A DNA stretch of 64,000 nt, taken from the NCBI GenBank assembly GCA_946902875.1, contig OX336353.1, forward strand, positions 21,279,151-21,343,150. Direction: 5' to 3'. Origin of the DNA: Nematopogon swammerdamellus. Lineage: Eukaryota > Arthropoda > Insecta > Lepidoptera > Adelidae. Under the pieces are notes generated by a model that did no database searches, had not been told where the DNA came from, and saw only the letters and a program-made list of their open reading frames with translations. A program made the position numbers and the translations under genes. The stretch's first letter is position 1. Each line of letters opens with the position of its first letter. Positions 34,491 to 46,046 of this stretch are shown here, one piece after another.

Positions 34491-35014
34491 TCCCCATCAG
34501 GTTAATCACGGAGGTAAAACAAGCCGACTTGGCAACACAAGAAAATGTGAATCGCCCCATCTCGCTCTGCATTCTTTTGGTTAGATATAGGTGTCTCGTT
34601 CGGCTGCATTTATCAGAGCCTCAGTGCTCCCTACACCCAAACACTTCAAGGTCAAACTGTTGTCTTTACGCTTGGTGAAGCGTTATCAACATATGCGATT
34701 CCGCGCCGCACCGGAGGTGAGTCACCATATGCCATGCAGCACGTGACACGTCACGTCTGTGTACATGTGCGTGCTGTGTTGGTGATGTGTGTGATGTCGG
34801 CATTTGCGCCAACACACGCGCGTGGACAAGTGATGTGTATTGTATGCACTAACACATATTTGGCGTATTTCGTCGCGCGCGTCGCCTCCTCGCCTCAGCT
34901 CCTCCGCGCCGCGCAGCCGCGCTAATATTGTGATCAGCTCGGATCGGATATAGACTTTTTAAAATTTTCTTTCATGATATTTTGAAATGTTTTTTTTCTT
35001 TACCTTCAAGATAA
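34491..35014. other. no gene recognised
   Basis: Mixed sequence with TG-rich stretches (34740-34800); nothing identifiable. Confidence 0.3.
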
Positions 35015-35345
35015 TTAAGTGAGGCGGTGCTTCACTTGCTTCACCTGGGGAACCGCCACTGGCTTGAAGACACCCAGGTTAAAGGATTCAGGAAATATAC
35101 CCGCCGGAAGACAGTTCCACACTCTAGCGGTGCGACAAAGAAACGATTTAGAGAACCGATGGGTTCTCAAAAGCCCAATGTCAACAACAAAAGGGTGCTG
35201 AATCTCTCTGCGACGAGTCATGCGGAGATAGGACGGGTGGCAGGGAATAAGGGATGCTAGTTCCGCAGAGCAGCGTCCGTGATAGTATCTGTAAAACAGA
35301 CTAAGCGAACCCACGAATCGTCTGTGACTCAGGGACTCCAGAATT
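35015..35345 (-). mobile_element. LINE C-terminal tail
   Basis: Minus-strand: RRFVGSLSLFYRYYHGRC, LRMTRRREIQHPFVVD, RFSKSFLCRTARVWNCLP. The same family as 43480-43965 and, more distantly, 52385-52680. Insertion is 5' truncated and ends at a 12-bp repeat array (35355). Confidence 0.7.
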
Positions 35346-35354
35346 AGTGTGAGC

Positions 35355-35455
35355 CACTTTCCACTACATTGTCCACTACACTGTCCACTACACTGTCCAC
35401 TACACTGTCCACGACACTGTCCACTGCACTGTCCACTACACTGTCCACTGCCCAC
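35355..35455. repeat. 12-bp tandem repeat (CCACTACACTGT)
   Basis: About eight copies of CCACTACACTGT with TGCA/CGAC variants. On the minus strand this encodes the SGQC repeats fused in frame to the LINE tail, an accident of the 12-bp period. Confidence 0.9.
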
Positions 35456-35689
35456 TCTGGGCTGCTGCGTGCGAGTAGAGTATGTGTGTGTACACGTACA
35501 TTACCGCTCCCACACACACCACAGCATACCACACCGCACCACCCCACATCACAACACGTCACACAAATCCTACAATTACGAAAGCTGTCATTGTGGATGT
35601 ACTGCAACAATAGCTTGTAATTAACTATCATCATCACCCGAACTAGACGATACGCCGACTCACGGTGCGGTAGGGCTGTGTAAATTCAT

Positions 35690-36115
35690 TCCCAATGTGC
35701 TCGATAGTCGTGTGAGGCACGAAATCTGTGAATTTATTTTTTCAAAAAGGTTGAGCTACGGGACAAACTCTTAACCCGATCGTCTTTGTTTTAGGCTCAA
35801 ATTGTAGCTGACTAAATTGTCCAGAGGAATTTTTCTCAAATTTTTGATATCATTCTTCGTTTCCAAAATATAGAGCGCCAAAATCAAAAATTCGGAAAAA
35901 AAAAATTTTTCTCACTATTTCGGCCATAACTTTTTTCGATTTTTACTTTCTCGAATAATTCTTTTTGCACCTTACAGCTCTCGTAAATGCGCGCCTTTTG
36001 AGCCTTTCTCGAATATCATATCTTCACAACTCTCCGAGATATAAGGGGATCGCACTTTTTCGTGAAATCGGGGCCTATACTGAAACGAACGAAAATACAT
36101 TTTCAATGTCAAAAC
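35690..36115 (-). repeat. dispersed family, reverse copy of inner region and end
   Basis: GTCGTGTGAGGCACGAAATC (35708) and ACAACTCTCCGAGATATAAG (36025) match the reverse complement of 31180-31580. No monomers. Confidence 0.7.
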
Positions 36116-36354
36116 AGCCTGGCTACCAGCCAGTGCAATACTTATGTAGTTAGGGGTCTAATCCAAAATAGCAACACCTACCTACCGCTAGATTCATGAC
36201 ATCACCATCAGTCACAGTGAGTGCCGTAGTCGGGCTCCTTGTCTACTCGGGGCCTCCTGCGAGCCCGGCTGCGGCATCTACTACTGCTCTTTCCTTGTTT
36301 CCTTCGTTTTTATTGGCAGTCGGGTTTTTTAAATCTTTATTTTTTGTCTGCAAA

Positions 36355-36592
36355 ATTAAGTATACGACTGGTCGTAGACTTAATGTACTTAATTCTAATC
36401 TTAATATGAAAGTTAGAGATTCATGCAGAAACGCTTTTAGTGATATAGGCATTATGACGTTACCTAGTAAATATGTGTATCAGAACATACTTTATGCGAG
36501 AAAAACAATCCACAGCCACACATTACATTCCGACATACACAATGGAGAATATCAACGAATTGAGATATTTAGCTCGCAGTATACTACATTAT
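36355..36592 (+). mobile_element. LINE C-terminal fragment
   Basis: Plus-strand NAFSDIGIMTLPSKYVYQNI and LYARKTIHSHTLHSDIHN match the tail of CR1/Jockey-like proteins (FxxLxIMTLPSIYIY...). It is cut by the SINE that starts at 36594. Confidence 0.65.
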
Positions 36593-36593
36593 T

Positions 36594-36985
36594 GTCAGCC
36601 TCGATAGCTCAGTGGTGCAGACAGTCAACTGTCGCTATTGAATGTTAAGCAACGCTGGGTGTGGTCAGTTTTTGGATGGGTGACCGCTGACCGTTGGAGG
36701 CTGACCGAGGTTCGGATTCCTCGTAAAACTGTAGGTCCGTTCCCTCCTAATCTTACTTGGTGGTAGGGTTTAACCCGCCCGGGTTGGTACCACCGCACTG
36801 AATGAAACGTCGGTCGAAACGGCTATGTAATAGTTTGTGTTTTCCGACCAGTTCAGTGTAGCCGGCACGATCAAAGGGGGAAGCACTGACATGGCACCTA
36901 GTTCACCCGGTGTTATGGGCTGACATCACGGACGTTGTACGTGATGTAGACAACCGTGTCAGTTTCCATAAAAAAATAAATAAAA
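36594..36985 (+). mobile_element. SINE A, tRNA/5S-like head
   Basis: GTCAGCCTCGATAGCTCAGT, GTTAAGCAACGCTGGGTG, TTGGATGGGTGACCGC (closest of the four copies to 5S rRNA), GGAGGCTGACC, GGTTCGGATTCC, then core and tail with an A-rich end. Inserted in the LINE tail. Confidence 0.85.
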
Positions 36986-37147
36986 AAGAAATTCAAATAG
37001 TTTTCGAGATATTTAATTTTGAAGTTCGTGTGCGTCGCGGTGCTAGCGCCGCCTGCGACCCGACGCTGCTGTGACGTCACTAGCTACACACAGCTTCGCG
37101 CTCGCGCTTTCATACTATTCGCATCGACTAGCTAGTATTTTAAATTA

Positions 37148-37290
37148 AACTCTTAAAATGTCGAAAACACAAAACAGAAAATATTGTGTTGTGCCAAAAT
37201 GTGTCAACACAAGCACGAATGCTCCGGCGAAGTTGTTTTTTACTGTACCAAAAGACCTCAAAATGCGAAAGAAATGAACAAAACATATGA
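37148..37290 (+). pseudogene. THAP-like N-terminal fragment (transposase relic)
   Basis: ATG at about 37158 opens a frame with CVVPKCVNTSTNAPAKLFF and TVPKDLKMRKK. The C-x-V-P-x-C start and FFxVPKD block resemble the beginning of THAP zinc fingers found in insect P-element-like transposases and host proteins. A stop follows within about 40 codons and the second Cys/His half is not in frame. Too short for certainty. The preceding 37010-37145 is GC-rich with a TGACGTCAC motif. Confidence 0.4.
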
Positions 37291-37589
37291 GATGAGCCGA
37301 ACCATTGGGAGTTAAAAGTTCTTGTAATGCTGCGAAGATCGCTTTGATGTTAGTACCTACTTATTGCTTACCTACCTATTTATTTACGTAAGTACATAGG
37401 TTTCTATTTTGTTATCTTATTTATCAGTCCTTTTAGGTTATATCAAAGTCCTAAAAAGACTGATTAGGTAGTAGTCGTTAGTCATTTACATGAGCCATGT
37501 CAGAGGCCTTTGAAGGCTCAAAAGCTCTGACACTAGGATGTGTGAGGTCCGTCATCGACCTGACAACCCACGATATCAAACGATATCAA

Positions 37590-37995
37590 TGTAAGAGGTC
37601 TTCTAGGCAAGCTTCCATCCTTCGGCATTCCGCCTAAACTCTGCACCTGGATCGCCAGCTTTTTGGAAGGAATGTCCTTCCAAAAAGCTGGCGATCCATG
37701 TGCAGACCTTTGTTTCCACCGATGGCTCGAAATCGGCCGACTGTACTGTCGCCTACGCTTTTCTTAATCTTTATAAACGATCTACTGTCCTTGGGCGTGA
37801 TAGACATCTATGCAGACGACATCACGGAGCACGAGGGCTATATTAAGGACTGGAAGAGTACAGATTCGCAGCATAGTGAGGCTCAACGTTCAGTGGTTGA
37901 TAAGGTCGATAACGTTCTCGGAAAAGAAGCTATATATGGGGCCAGGAGAACCTTGTCGCTTTCAACGTCAGCAAGGCTCAGTGCTGCGCATTATC
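37590..37995 (+). mobile_element. R1-like LINE RT core fragment
   Basis: GLLGKLPSFGIPPKLCTWI (about 37595-37655), LSPTLFLIFINDLL and IYADDITEHEG (catalytic YADD, about 37810), then NLVAFNVSKAQCCALSAKVD in another frame (about 37945-38010). The LSPTLF and AFNVSKAQ blocks fit the family also seen in reverse at 22080-22200. A perfect 49-bp hairpin interrupts the expected PQG region. Confidence 0.65.
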
Positions 37996-40365
37996 TGCTA
38001 AGGTCGATCCCATTTCTTTCCAAGCTCTATGTTGTCCTTTTGCTGTGTGTCTATCCATCTAGGTATCTGTAGCTGATTGATATGTTCTGAGTCCGATTTA
38101 ACTTTCAACAACTCCGTATTAATTTGATCTGGCACATTACTGTCCCAGTCAAGGTTTAGTTGCCAAACTGTCTGAGTTTCTTGGTAATTCTCTCGCTCCT
38201 CATTTGCTAATTGTTTCAGCGTCATCATGGCGAGGAATGGCACTGCCTTTGTGCCGTAGGTCACAGTGGTGAGCTGATATTCACGTAGGACCTCGGCGGG
38301 GGAGTTTCACCATATGATTTTTTGATAATTTTGATCTTGTTCGTTGACTCATATTTGTCTAAACATTTTTTCGATGTCTGCAGACAATTTCCTATAACAT
38401 TATAGGAAATTGTCTCCATTTCAGTATCAACGAATGAAGGTCTTGTTGTAAGTTTGGACCTTTTTGCATTAAATCGTTCAAACTGTACCCAGTCAAAGCG
38501 AAGTGGTCGTTGACTCTGAACGTTGGACACAGTGGTGCGGTAAGTAAGGTGGTGCGGTTTTATGCTGATACGTCGATAGTTTCATGTGACCGAGCTGTTG
38601 ATACTCCGCCACAAATGATTTATATTGTTTCGCAATAGTTTCGTTTTTCCGAGTCGTCGTTCTAGTTGTTGAAATTGTGAAATGGCCATAGCTCTCGATG
38701 GTCCTAATTTTTCAGTGATGTTCTGTTTCATCGGAAGTCTAAGGTCGTAGCTTCCCTGCGTTGGGTCGTTGCTTGATAATACTCGACGCCCTGGTAGTCT
38801 TCCGCTGAGAGACTCGTTTCTTCTGAGATATCTTCTATTTCCCAGAATTTTTTAATATCTTCAATATTGTTAATGATGACGTTGCAATGTAATGCTGACA
38901 CATTTCCACATAGAATCCATCCGGGCCGCGTTTGTTGTGCGACCGGCAGACTTTGATCTGACTTGCTCAGTCCATTTAGAATTATATTCGAATATATATC
39001 TGCTCCCAGAAGAAGATCAACTGGGCGGCTGACGTAGAAGTCTGGATCTACCAGGTTGAGACTCTCCAGGTGTGACCATGATGGTCGGGGAAACGTGTAA
39101 TTTGGTAGATTTTTTATCAGGTTGTTCATTATAACGACATTCGTGTTGAATGAATAGTCGCTGCATATTGATGAGCAGGTTATATTTATTATACCTTTAC
39201 AGTGGTAATGTTTTGTACCTATGCCGGTTATCGTGCCCTTGTAACTTCGTCTGCTGAGGTTCAGCTGCTGCGCTGCATTTTCTCACATGAGCGATGATTG
39301 AGACCCTTGGTCGATAAGAGCTCGCATTTTAATATACGATCGGTCCTTTGTTTGGACCTTTACAATGGCTGTGGCTAAAAGAATTTCGCACATGTTCTGA
39401 TGTTGCGAAACATGAGTGCTCACCTTCAGGGAATTTGAATTCTTCGGCGCGACGAATGCCTCGTGCAGAAGTGTATTGTGAAATCCGTTGTATTGGCGAC
39501 AACGATGTTCTGAATTAAATATTCCGTCGTGTTTGTGTAGGCAGTTTTTACATAAATTGGTTCTTGCCACTTCCTTACGTTTTATATTTGCGGGCATGTC
39601 GATGAACTGTGGACATCGGTAGATTGCGTGTGCTGCATTGCACACGGGGCATGGTGATTTCCATGAATGAAACGGTTTTTTCCTTGATGAATTTTCTTCA
39701 TATCCTGAGTAAGCTTGTTTGCTGTATGAGGGTGTCTGATTATTAATTCCTGTATGGGCTTGGTTGTAGCCTGATTTTTGAGTATTCGGCTCTTGTTTTT
39801 TCCTTGTGCCTTCTAATGCCTGGAACTTGTTTTCGAGAAATGTCAGGAATTCCTTGATTTTAGGCAATTCTCGCGGTTCTTTCAAGGAGGACACTTACTC
39901 GGTGTGTGTATCGGCATCCAACTTTTGACAGAGAATGTATACGAGGAGTGGATCTCATGTACTTATGTCTACGCCCAAGTTCTTGATGGCGTTTAGACTT
40001 TCAGTAGTCGAGTCGTGAATGCGTTTGACCTGATTTACCGAACCCGATCGAGACATGACAGTGAGCTCCGTTAGAATTTTCATGTATGAAGTGAATATTA
40101 GTTTCCTGTTTTTAAATCTGTTGTTCAGAATTTCCCAACTTGTTGCGTAGTTCTCTGCACTGATATTTAGATGCTGTATTAAACGTTCCGCTTCACCCTT
40201 GACCTTACTTTTAAGGTATTGAAGTTTTCAGACGGTTGGAATAGATGGGTTATTGTGGATGGCTTCCAGGAAAAGATCTTTGAATGAAACCCATTCTTGG
40301 TAATTACCTGAGAATGTTGGTATTTCCAGTTTTGGGGTAGAATCGTCTCTGTGAGCGGCGTTCCA
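37996..40365 (-). mobile_element. BEL-Pao retrotransposon: gag, protease, pol remnant
   Basis: Minus-strand order from right: KLEIPTFSGNYQEWVSFKDL (40260-40320, gag core); gag to about 39890; two CCHC-like zinc-binding blocks (CPVCNAAHAIYRC near 39640, CKNCLHKHD near 39550); an aspartic protease start (ALIDQGSQSSLM, 39290); PVDLLLGADIYSNII (39010) and RPGWILCGNV (38920); then pol fragments (MTYGTKAVPFLAMMTL 38260; DQINTELLKVKSDSEHI 38110). Stops, frameshifts and a large missing RT portion make it dead. The gag N terminus is 2 kb away at 42550-43110. Long terminal repeats were not identified. Confidence 0.85.
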
Positions 40366-40760
40366 CCCAAGGAGGATACCTACGGGAGACGTAAGGCTGC
40401 TGCGTTTGTATCGGAGCACGGCTAGCCAAAAATCCCTCTTACTACGAAAATCGAAATCGCAATTTAATCTTTTATGACGTGACTTGTCTATCTCCTTTAC
40501 CCATATCGCGCCCCGCGATATGGAGAGAAACAGAGCGAGCAAGGCGAGCGACAGGTTTGTTATCGCTGGCTTGGCTCGGGTATCTGGTAATAAGAGCCGA
40601 CCGTCCGACCAATCGGAAGCCTTGCTTGACGGGATCACTACGAATGGAAGTCTGACGGACGATGATGGTGCGGTACATTGCGAAGTTTAAAATTGTTATT
40701 TGTAATATTTTTTCAAATAGTTTATACTGAACGAATATTATTGTTTGAATGCAAAAAAAT
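40366..40760. mobile_element. unclassified inserted element edge within BEL-Pao
   Basis: Sequence between the gag core and the TIR element. GTATCGGAGCACGGCTAGCC and CGCGATATGG-type blocks are not BEL-like, and the gag frame does not continue into it. Class not determined. Confidence 0.35.
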
Positions 40761-40810
40761 ATTGAAAAATTAAACCAGACTGTTGTTTTAATATTTTTGA
40801 AAGTTGTACT

Positions 40811-41640
40811 TATAATAATCAGTGATAAGAATAAGTAGGGCTTATTTACCTAAACTACGAGGAAAAGAGTAAAAGATTGAAGACTTCCTTACGACAATAT
40901 TTTTTTCCGGTTTAATAATATTCATGGTGTTTTAATTACGCGATTTAAAAAAAGTGGCCGCTATTTTGAACTTTTTAGTTACTTGACCGATTGCTTTCAA
41001 TATCTATATCTGGGCGTCTGTGTAGACTCTGAATACGAATCTGTAGTCCAAATTTAAAAAAATTGGCCGCCATTTTGTCCAGATATAGATTTTGAAAGCA
41101 ATCGGTCCAGTAAGTAACTAAAAAGTTCAAAATGGCGGCCACTTTTTTTAATTTTGACAACGGATTCGTATTCAGAGCCCACACAGACACCCAGATATCG
41201 ATTTTGAAAGCAATCGGTCCAGTAACTAAAAAGTTCAAAATGGTGGCCACTTTTTTTAAATTTTGACTACAGCTTCGTATTCAGAGTCCTCACAGACGCC
41301 CAGATATCGATTTTGAAAGCAATCGGTCCAGTAACTAAAAAGTTCAAAATGGTGGCCACTTTTTTTAAATTTTGACTACAGCTTCGTATTCAGAGTCCAC
41401 ACAGACGTCCAGATATCGATTTTGAAAGCAATCGGTGCAGTAACTAAAAAGTTCAAAATGGCGGCCACTTTTTTTAAATGTAATTAATTAATATATTATT
41501 ATAATAACAAATAATTTTAAACACCATGAATATTATTAAACCGTAAAAAAATATTGTCGTAAGGAAGTCTCCAATTTTTTACTCTGTTGCTCGAAGTTTA
41601 GGTAAATAAGTCCTACCTATTCCTATCACTGATAATAATA
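40811..41640. mobile_element. non-autonomous TIR element carrying 109-bp tandem repeats
   Basis: Ends TCAGTGATAAGAATAAGTAG ... CTTCCTTACGACAATATTTT (40811-40937) and the reverse complement at 41518-41640 form TIRs of about 125 bp. The interior consists of about 4.5 units of 109 bp (AAGTTCAAAATGG at 41122, 41230, 41339, 41448), each with GATTTTGAAAGCAATCGGTC. No transposase. It lies inside the BEL-Pao gag. Confidence 0.8.
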
Positions 41641-42549
41641 CTTAATATTATAATACATAATATATTAATTTTGTATAGGTACATTTGTTTTATAATTATA
41701 AAAAATAGAAAACTTGATATTAAAGAAATAATAACAATACATATTATAAATTGAATTCATCCATGTCATTGCCATAAAAAAAACTAACAACACCCGTATA
41801 CAATAATTTATTTCAAATTTCTTTCCAGTCTGTCAATTTGTCGTCTCGAAGAAAACTTCTCGTTAAGAAAATTCGTTCAAAGAAATTAATTCAAGTAGTG
41901 AAAATTGGTTCAGCAACTCCTGTGCCAGGATTCCCGCAGCCTCCTTCAGCTCCAGTTCAGGTATTTGTGTTGGGACGAGCCCGGAAGGATCTAGAAAGGT
42001 AAGTCTCGACCTTGTACCTGGAGCCCTGCCTGCTGCGAAGAGGTCACACCTGGTGAGTCCTGGCACTATAAAAAACATATTTACAGTCCACTTTGTCGAA
42101 AAAGAATCATTTTATGGTTTTCTTCCAAATTTCTTTCCAGGCTGTCAAATTTGCCTATCATGTGTACGCGCCCGGTATGGCGCGCAGTCGTGCTCCTAAC
42201 TCGGAATTTTTGTATTTTACACGCTTTAAGCATTGTATTATCATTAAAATGACCTAATTATGAAAGGTTACGCCATCTTTTGTCATTCCTGATGATCTTG
42301 AGCTCTTTCGACACGTACGAACTGCACAAATCGCCATTTTGCGTAGTGCACATATACGTGTTCTTCGTTCCCCAGTCGCGAGCGCACTGACGGTCGATCC
42401 CGCAGCAGCGCTATATGTTAGTGCATAATGCACTTAAACGCGGCTAATTTTCCTATATACTAGCGCTCGACGGTTGCCACTCCCGTATGTATGCTCGGTG
42501 GTTCCACCTCTTGTTATTAATATTTTTGACCAATGCGTTGTATGATTTT
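41641..42549. other. inserted sequence, no gene recognised
   Basis: AT-rich to 41815. Then two similar blocks, AATTTCTTTCCAGTCTGTCAA (41816) and AATTTCTTTCCAGGCTGTCAA (42129), flank a segment whose minus-strand frame (71 codons) I do not recognise. 42300-42480 is unrelated. Probably a further inserted element. Confidence 0.35.
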
Positions 42550-43110
42550 TAGCGGTCTTAGTAGGCTTGCTCGTACTCTTCAATATTTTCATTTAACCAA
42601 CAAAAGCTGTCGATCTCCCAATGTAGAGAGTCGATGGCTGACTGACTGAGTTTATTTAGTGCATCCTCGAATTCCCATTTCTCCTTGAGAGAATCGATAT
42701 CTATGCTTGTTCTTGTTCTATCGAAGTGGCTTCTTTGAAGTGGCTTGCCTGTTTTCGTAACATTTCTTCTGTTTTGCTGCTTGTCTCTTGGGATATGACC
42801 TGTTCTGGAGCGGGGGCGGTGAATGATCTTCCTGCTCCTGCCTGAAGTATGCTATGTTTAAGGACCGGTGTAGTAGCTCTCGGTTCCATATAATGTTGAA
42901 GTTTATCGGTAGTGAAGTATGCATGGGATTTATCTCCCGACTCTAGAAGAGTTGCGTGATTTTTTGCGAAGTCTTGATAGTATAACTCAAGCGATTCGAG
43001 TTTTCTCCGAGCATATTCCGGAGTTTTGCCGTCGCTGCCGTCTAAATTTTTTAGAAGCTGCTCTATGCTTCCAATTATCTGGCTCTGTGTGGCCAGAAGA
43101 GCCTCCATGG
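42550..43110 (-). mobile_element. BEL-Pao gag N terminus
   Basis: Minus-strand frame starting at 43108 (MEALLATQSQIIGSIEQLL) with a helical, charged sequence (RRKLESLELYYQDFAKNHA). After a frameshift near 42700 it continues LKEKWEFEDALNKLSQ and SLHWEIDSFCWLNENIEEYE. This fits the N-terminal coiled region of BEL-Pao gag. Its next expected block (PKLEIPTFSG) is at 40320, so about 2.2 kb has been inserted between them. Confidence 0.7.
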
Positions 43111-43479
43111 TGATTACTGGAATGATCTTACTTTTATTGATGCTGATGATGAAGAAGGGAGCCCGGCTGCCGGATCATTGCTTTCGACGATCCCGTGTTG
43201 CAGGCAGGCACTGAACCCTCCTTCTGGCTGCTGATGGTCTGGAAGTACACGCACGATGAACTGTCCTTCACACGTCAACGCGAGGTCCAGTTAGCTCGAA
43301 GGACCATTTAGATGTATGGTTTGTTGCTACATCTATTGAGCGACATATAATAAAACGCGACTGTTGCTGGGGAAATTATATTGTACACTGAAGTAATATA
43401 AAACTGTTAGCGCGTGCGCGGCTGGTGCCGCCGCGGCGCATGACCTGCTGTGTAGGCAAAATGTGCGGTGGCACCGTAC

Positions 43480-43965
43480 AGGCAGTCCCCATTATCTGCT
43501 TGCGTCCTTGGACGCGACAGCGCCGAGCCATCCGTCTTGTTGGTGACCCGAAACTTACAGATGGTCTGGAGTCTCTGAGTCACAGACGATTTGTGGGTTC
43601 GCTTAGTCTGTTTTACAGATACTATCACGGACGCTGCTCTGTGGAACTAGCATCTCTTATTCCCTGCCATGCGTCCTATCTCCGCATGACTCGTCGCAGA
43701 GAGACTCAGCACCCTTTTGTTGTTGACATTGGGCTTTTGAGAACCCATCGGTTCTCTAAATCGTTTCTTTGTCGCAACGCTAGGGTGTGGAACTGTCTTC
43801 CGGCGAGTGTAGGTATTTCCCAAATCCTGGGAGTCTTCAAACGTCGTCGTATTAACAGGCTAGACAGCTTATCAATAGTCCGCAAATCTGCTAGCATGGC
43901 ACCTAACTGAGCGTGGTTTCGCGAGGAGAGGAGATTTTGGCTCTGTCGACTGCATTTTTACTCCT
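43480..43965 (+). mobile_element. LINE C-terminal tail and 3' end
   Basis: RRAIRLVGDPKLTDGLESL, RRFVGSLSLFYRYYHGRCS, HPFVVDIGLLRTHRFSKSF, RVWNCLPASVG and FKRRRINRLDSL in one open frame (43425-43910). The last part shares its 3' sequence with 33700-33830 (minus), and the upstream part matches 35015-35345 (minus). 5' truncated. Confidence 0.75.
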
Positions 43966-45787
43966 CGAATTTCGGTGGCTACATAATTTTTTTTTTTTTA
44001 AATAGTGGGCCACCATCAATCCATCTATTTAAGGTAGGTTATCTGATGGTCTTTTGGCTAATCCTTCATCCATGATTAATTTGTAATATTCACTGTATCA
44101 CCACAGATGAGATAATGTAACACAGAAATCAGAACCACCTAGAACCACCAATACAATTTGGACGAATGCGTGAGCCTCGGCGGCGTGAATTACGCAGATA
44201 CACAGAAGCAGAACACTAGCGGACAGCGAGCGCGCGCGTGGCGAGTGACGTCACACGGCTACCGCGCGCCTGTGCGAGATTTTGAAAATTTAACGAAATT
44301 CATAGTGCTATAACTTCCAAACTACTTGGTATATTTAAATACAAGATGCCTGGGCATACACAGCATCACGTAAAGTTATATGCTCACAAATGTATAATGA
44401 TTAATATGTACAATGCAATTGTATAATATGTCTACATATATAAAGGGAAAAAGGGAGAAAAAAAAAAGAAAAAAAAAAGCATTAAGGAGAGTAGAGGAAG
44501 GGCAGGGATGACAGTTGACAGGCGCAGGACTGACAGACCACATGACGCTCAATCGCCCAAAAAGACGCCCTCGGTGGCCAACGAAGGATGCCGCCCGCTC
44601 AGCCCAGGGCCAAGTAAAAGAACCCACCGAGGGCCACCAAAAGAAGCGGAGCATGACGACAGACGGACGCACCAAGTAGAATGACAGATTGGGGGTTAGG
44701 TGAGGTATTAGGTTAGAGGACAACGGGGGGACAAGTCGCCGTATGTGAAGTACCTATAGGGCCAATAGGGTCTGACGATATACTGACGGACAGATGGGTA
44801 CACCTTCCGGAGCCGGTGCGCTCTAAGGGGGGGACCGAGAACGCCTCGCTGGGTTCCTTCGAGTGGGATTGGACCGCTGTATGTGCGCGTCTTCGGTTGT
44901 GCCGCTGTCATGGTGGCCGACAGAATGCAATCCCTGTGCGTGCATCGGACTCGGATGATAACTTGCTTTGCCGAGCGATGACAACACGATGCGAGTGCTA
45001 TATCCGCAAGGATGGTGCGCTCGCGGGAGGCGGTGTGTTTGAAGGTGGTATATTTAAATGAAACAAAAAGTGATGTGTTTCTAATCATTTAGGCTTCATT
45101 CTTACAAAGTTTCAAAGATTCCACGGATCCACAGACATTCTCCATTATAACACTAGAAACAATGATAATATAAGATGTATTAAGCACATACTTACGCTAT
45201 TACGCTCCTTTGCGTTCTCAGTTGGGTTAATAAAAATAACAGCATTTCCATACAATAACAAAATTATACCCAGTTCGATGGTTGAAAGCATCAAGCTAAG
45301 GTTGTATCTAGGTAGGTGTAGACTTGAGCACCAGCAGCACTAGGTGCGCATTACGCACCCTGATGGCCTAACGATAAAGTTATTGTACATTGAATTGAAG
45401 AGTGATTTCTCAGCATTTTTCTGCAGGTGCCGACACTGTAAAACTGGTTCTCAGTTGCTCCCGCCCCGTTGCATACTATGTGTGATAGAGACAAAACCAA
45501 ATTCTATGTAATAAACTGTTATAAGTAACAAAACATGATTAACATTACTCGCACTATTATAATATTCACACGATGCTCCGGCTCATATAAGCACCTTTGA
45601 AAGCTGATTTATTGCAGCTGCATGCGTGTATGTATGTAGATGACTGACGTGCCGACTTAGCAATCAGGCGCAACATTTAATGAATGAAATGAAATTAATT
45701 CAAAATAATTTATTACGCATAACAAATGAAATTTATTACTAATACTCTTGACCGGTTTTCACTAAAGGACGGTGTGTGTTGTTGCAG
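43966..45787. other. upstream of the first visible Serrate exon; no exon recognised
   Basis: Likely Serrate intron. 44500-45060 has a 126-codon minus frame and an 81-codon plus frame that I do not recognise, with TATAGGGCCAATAGGGTCTG as a distinctive motif. No MNNL or signal-peptide exon could be found here. Confidence 0.4.
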
Positions 45788-45842
45788 AGATCCTTCACGC
45801 TGATCCTGCAGGCGCTCGACGACTACAACTCCACCGACCCCG
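45788..45842 (+). CDS. Ser: Serrate exon: end of MNNL region/linker
   Basis: 55-bp exon between acceptor TTGTTGCAG and donor G|GTCAGT, phase 0 in, phase 1 out. It encodes SFTLILQALDDYNSTDP, which matches the stretch between the MNNL and DSL domains of insect Serrate, where the SFTLILQALD block is highly conserved. This C2-like N-terminal part of Notch ligands contributes to membrane and Notch binding. Phase joins cleanly to the DSL exon 204 bp downstream. Upstream coding exons (signal peptide, MNNL core) were not found and probably lie left of the window or in unrecognised short exons. Confidence 0.88.
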
Positions 45843-46046
45843 GTCAGTACACAGACTCTCACTCTCTCATATACGTAGAGACACCTTCTCCCTCTCAATC
45901 GCCCTTCGCTCACACGAGTTGTGTCTGTAGACAGAACTTCAGTGGCGATACGCTCCTCGTTCACTCGATAGGTGTTTGAACACGATTTCATCAAGAATAT
46001 GAAAAAATTGTGCTATTGAAGTGAGGCGTTCCCTTTATCGTTGCAG

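Noticed and set aside
35015..35455. 146-codon minus frame with SGQC repeats as a real cysteine-rich protein
   Set aside because: It is a LINE tail fused by chance to a 12-bp simple repeat.
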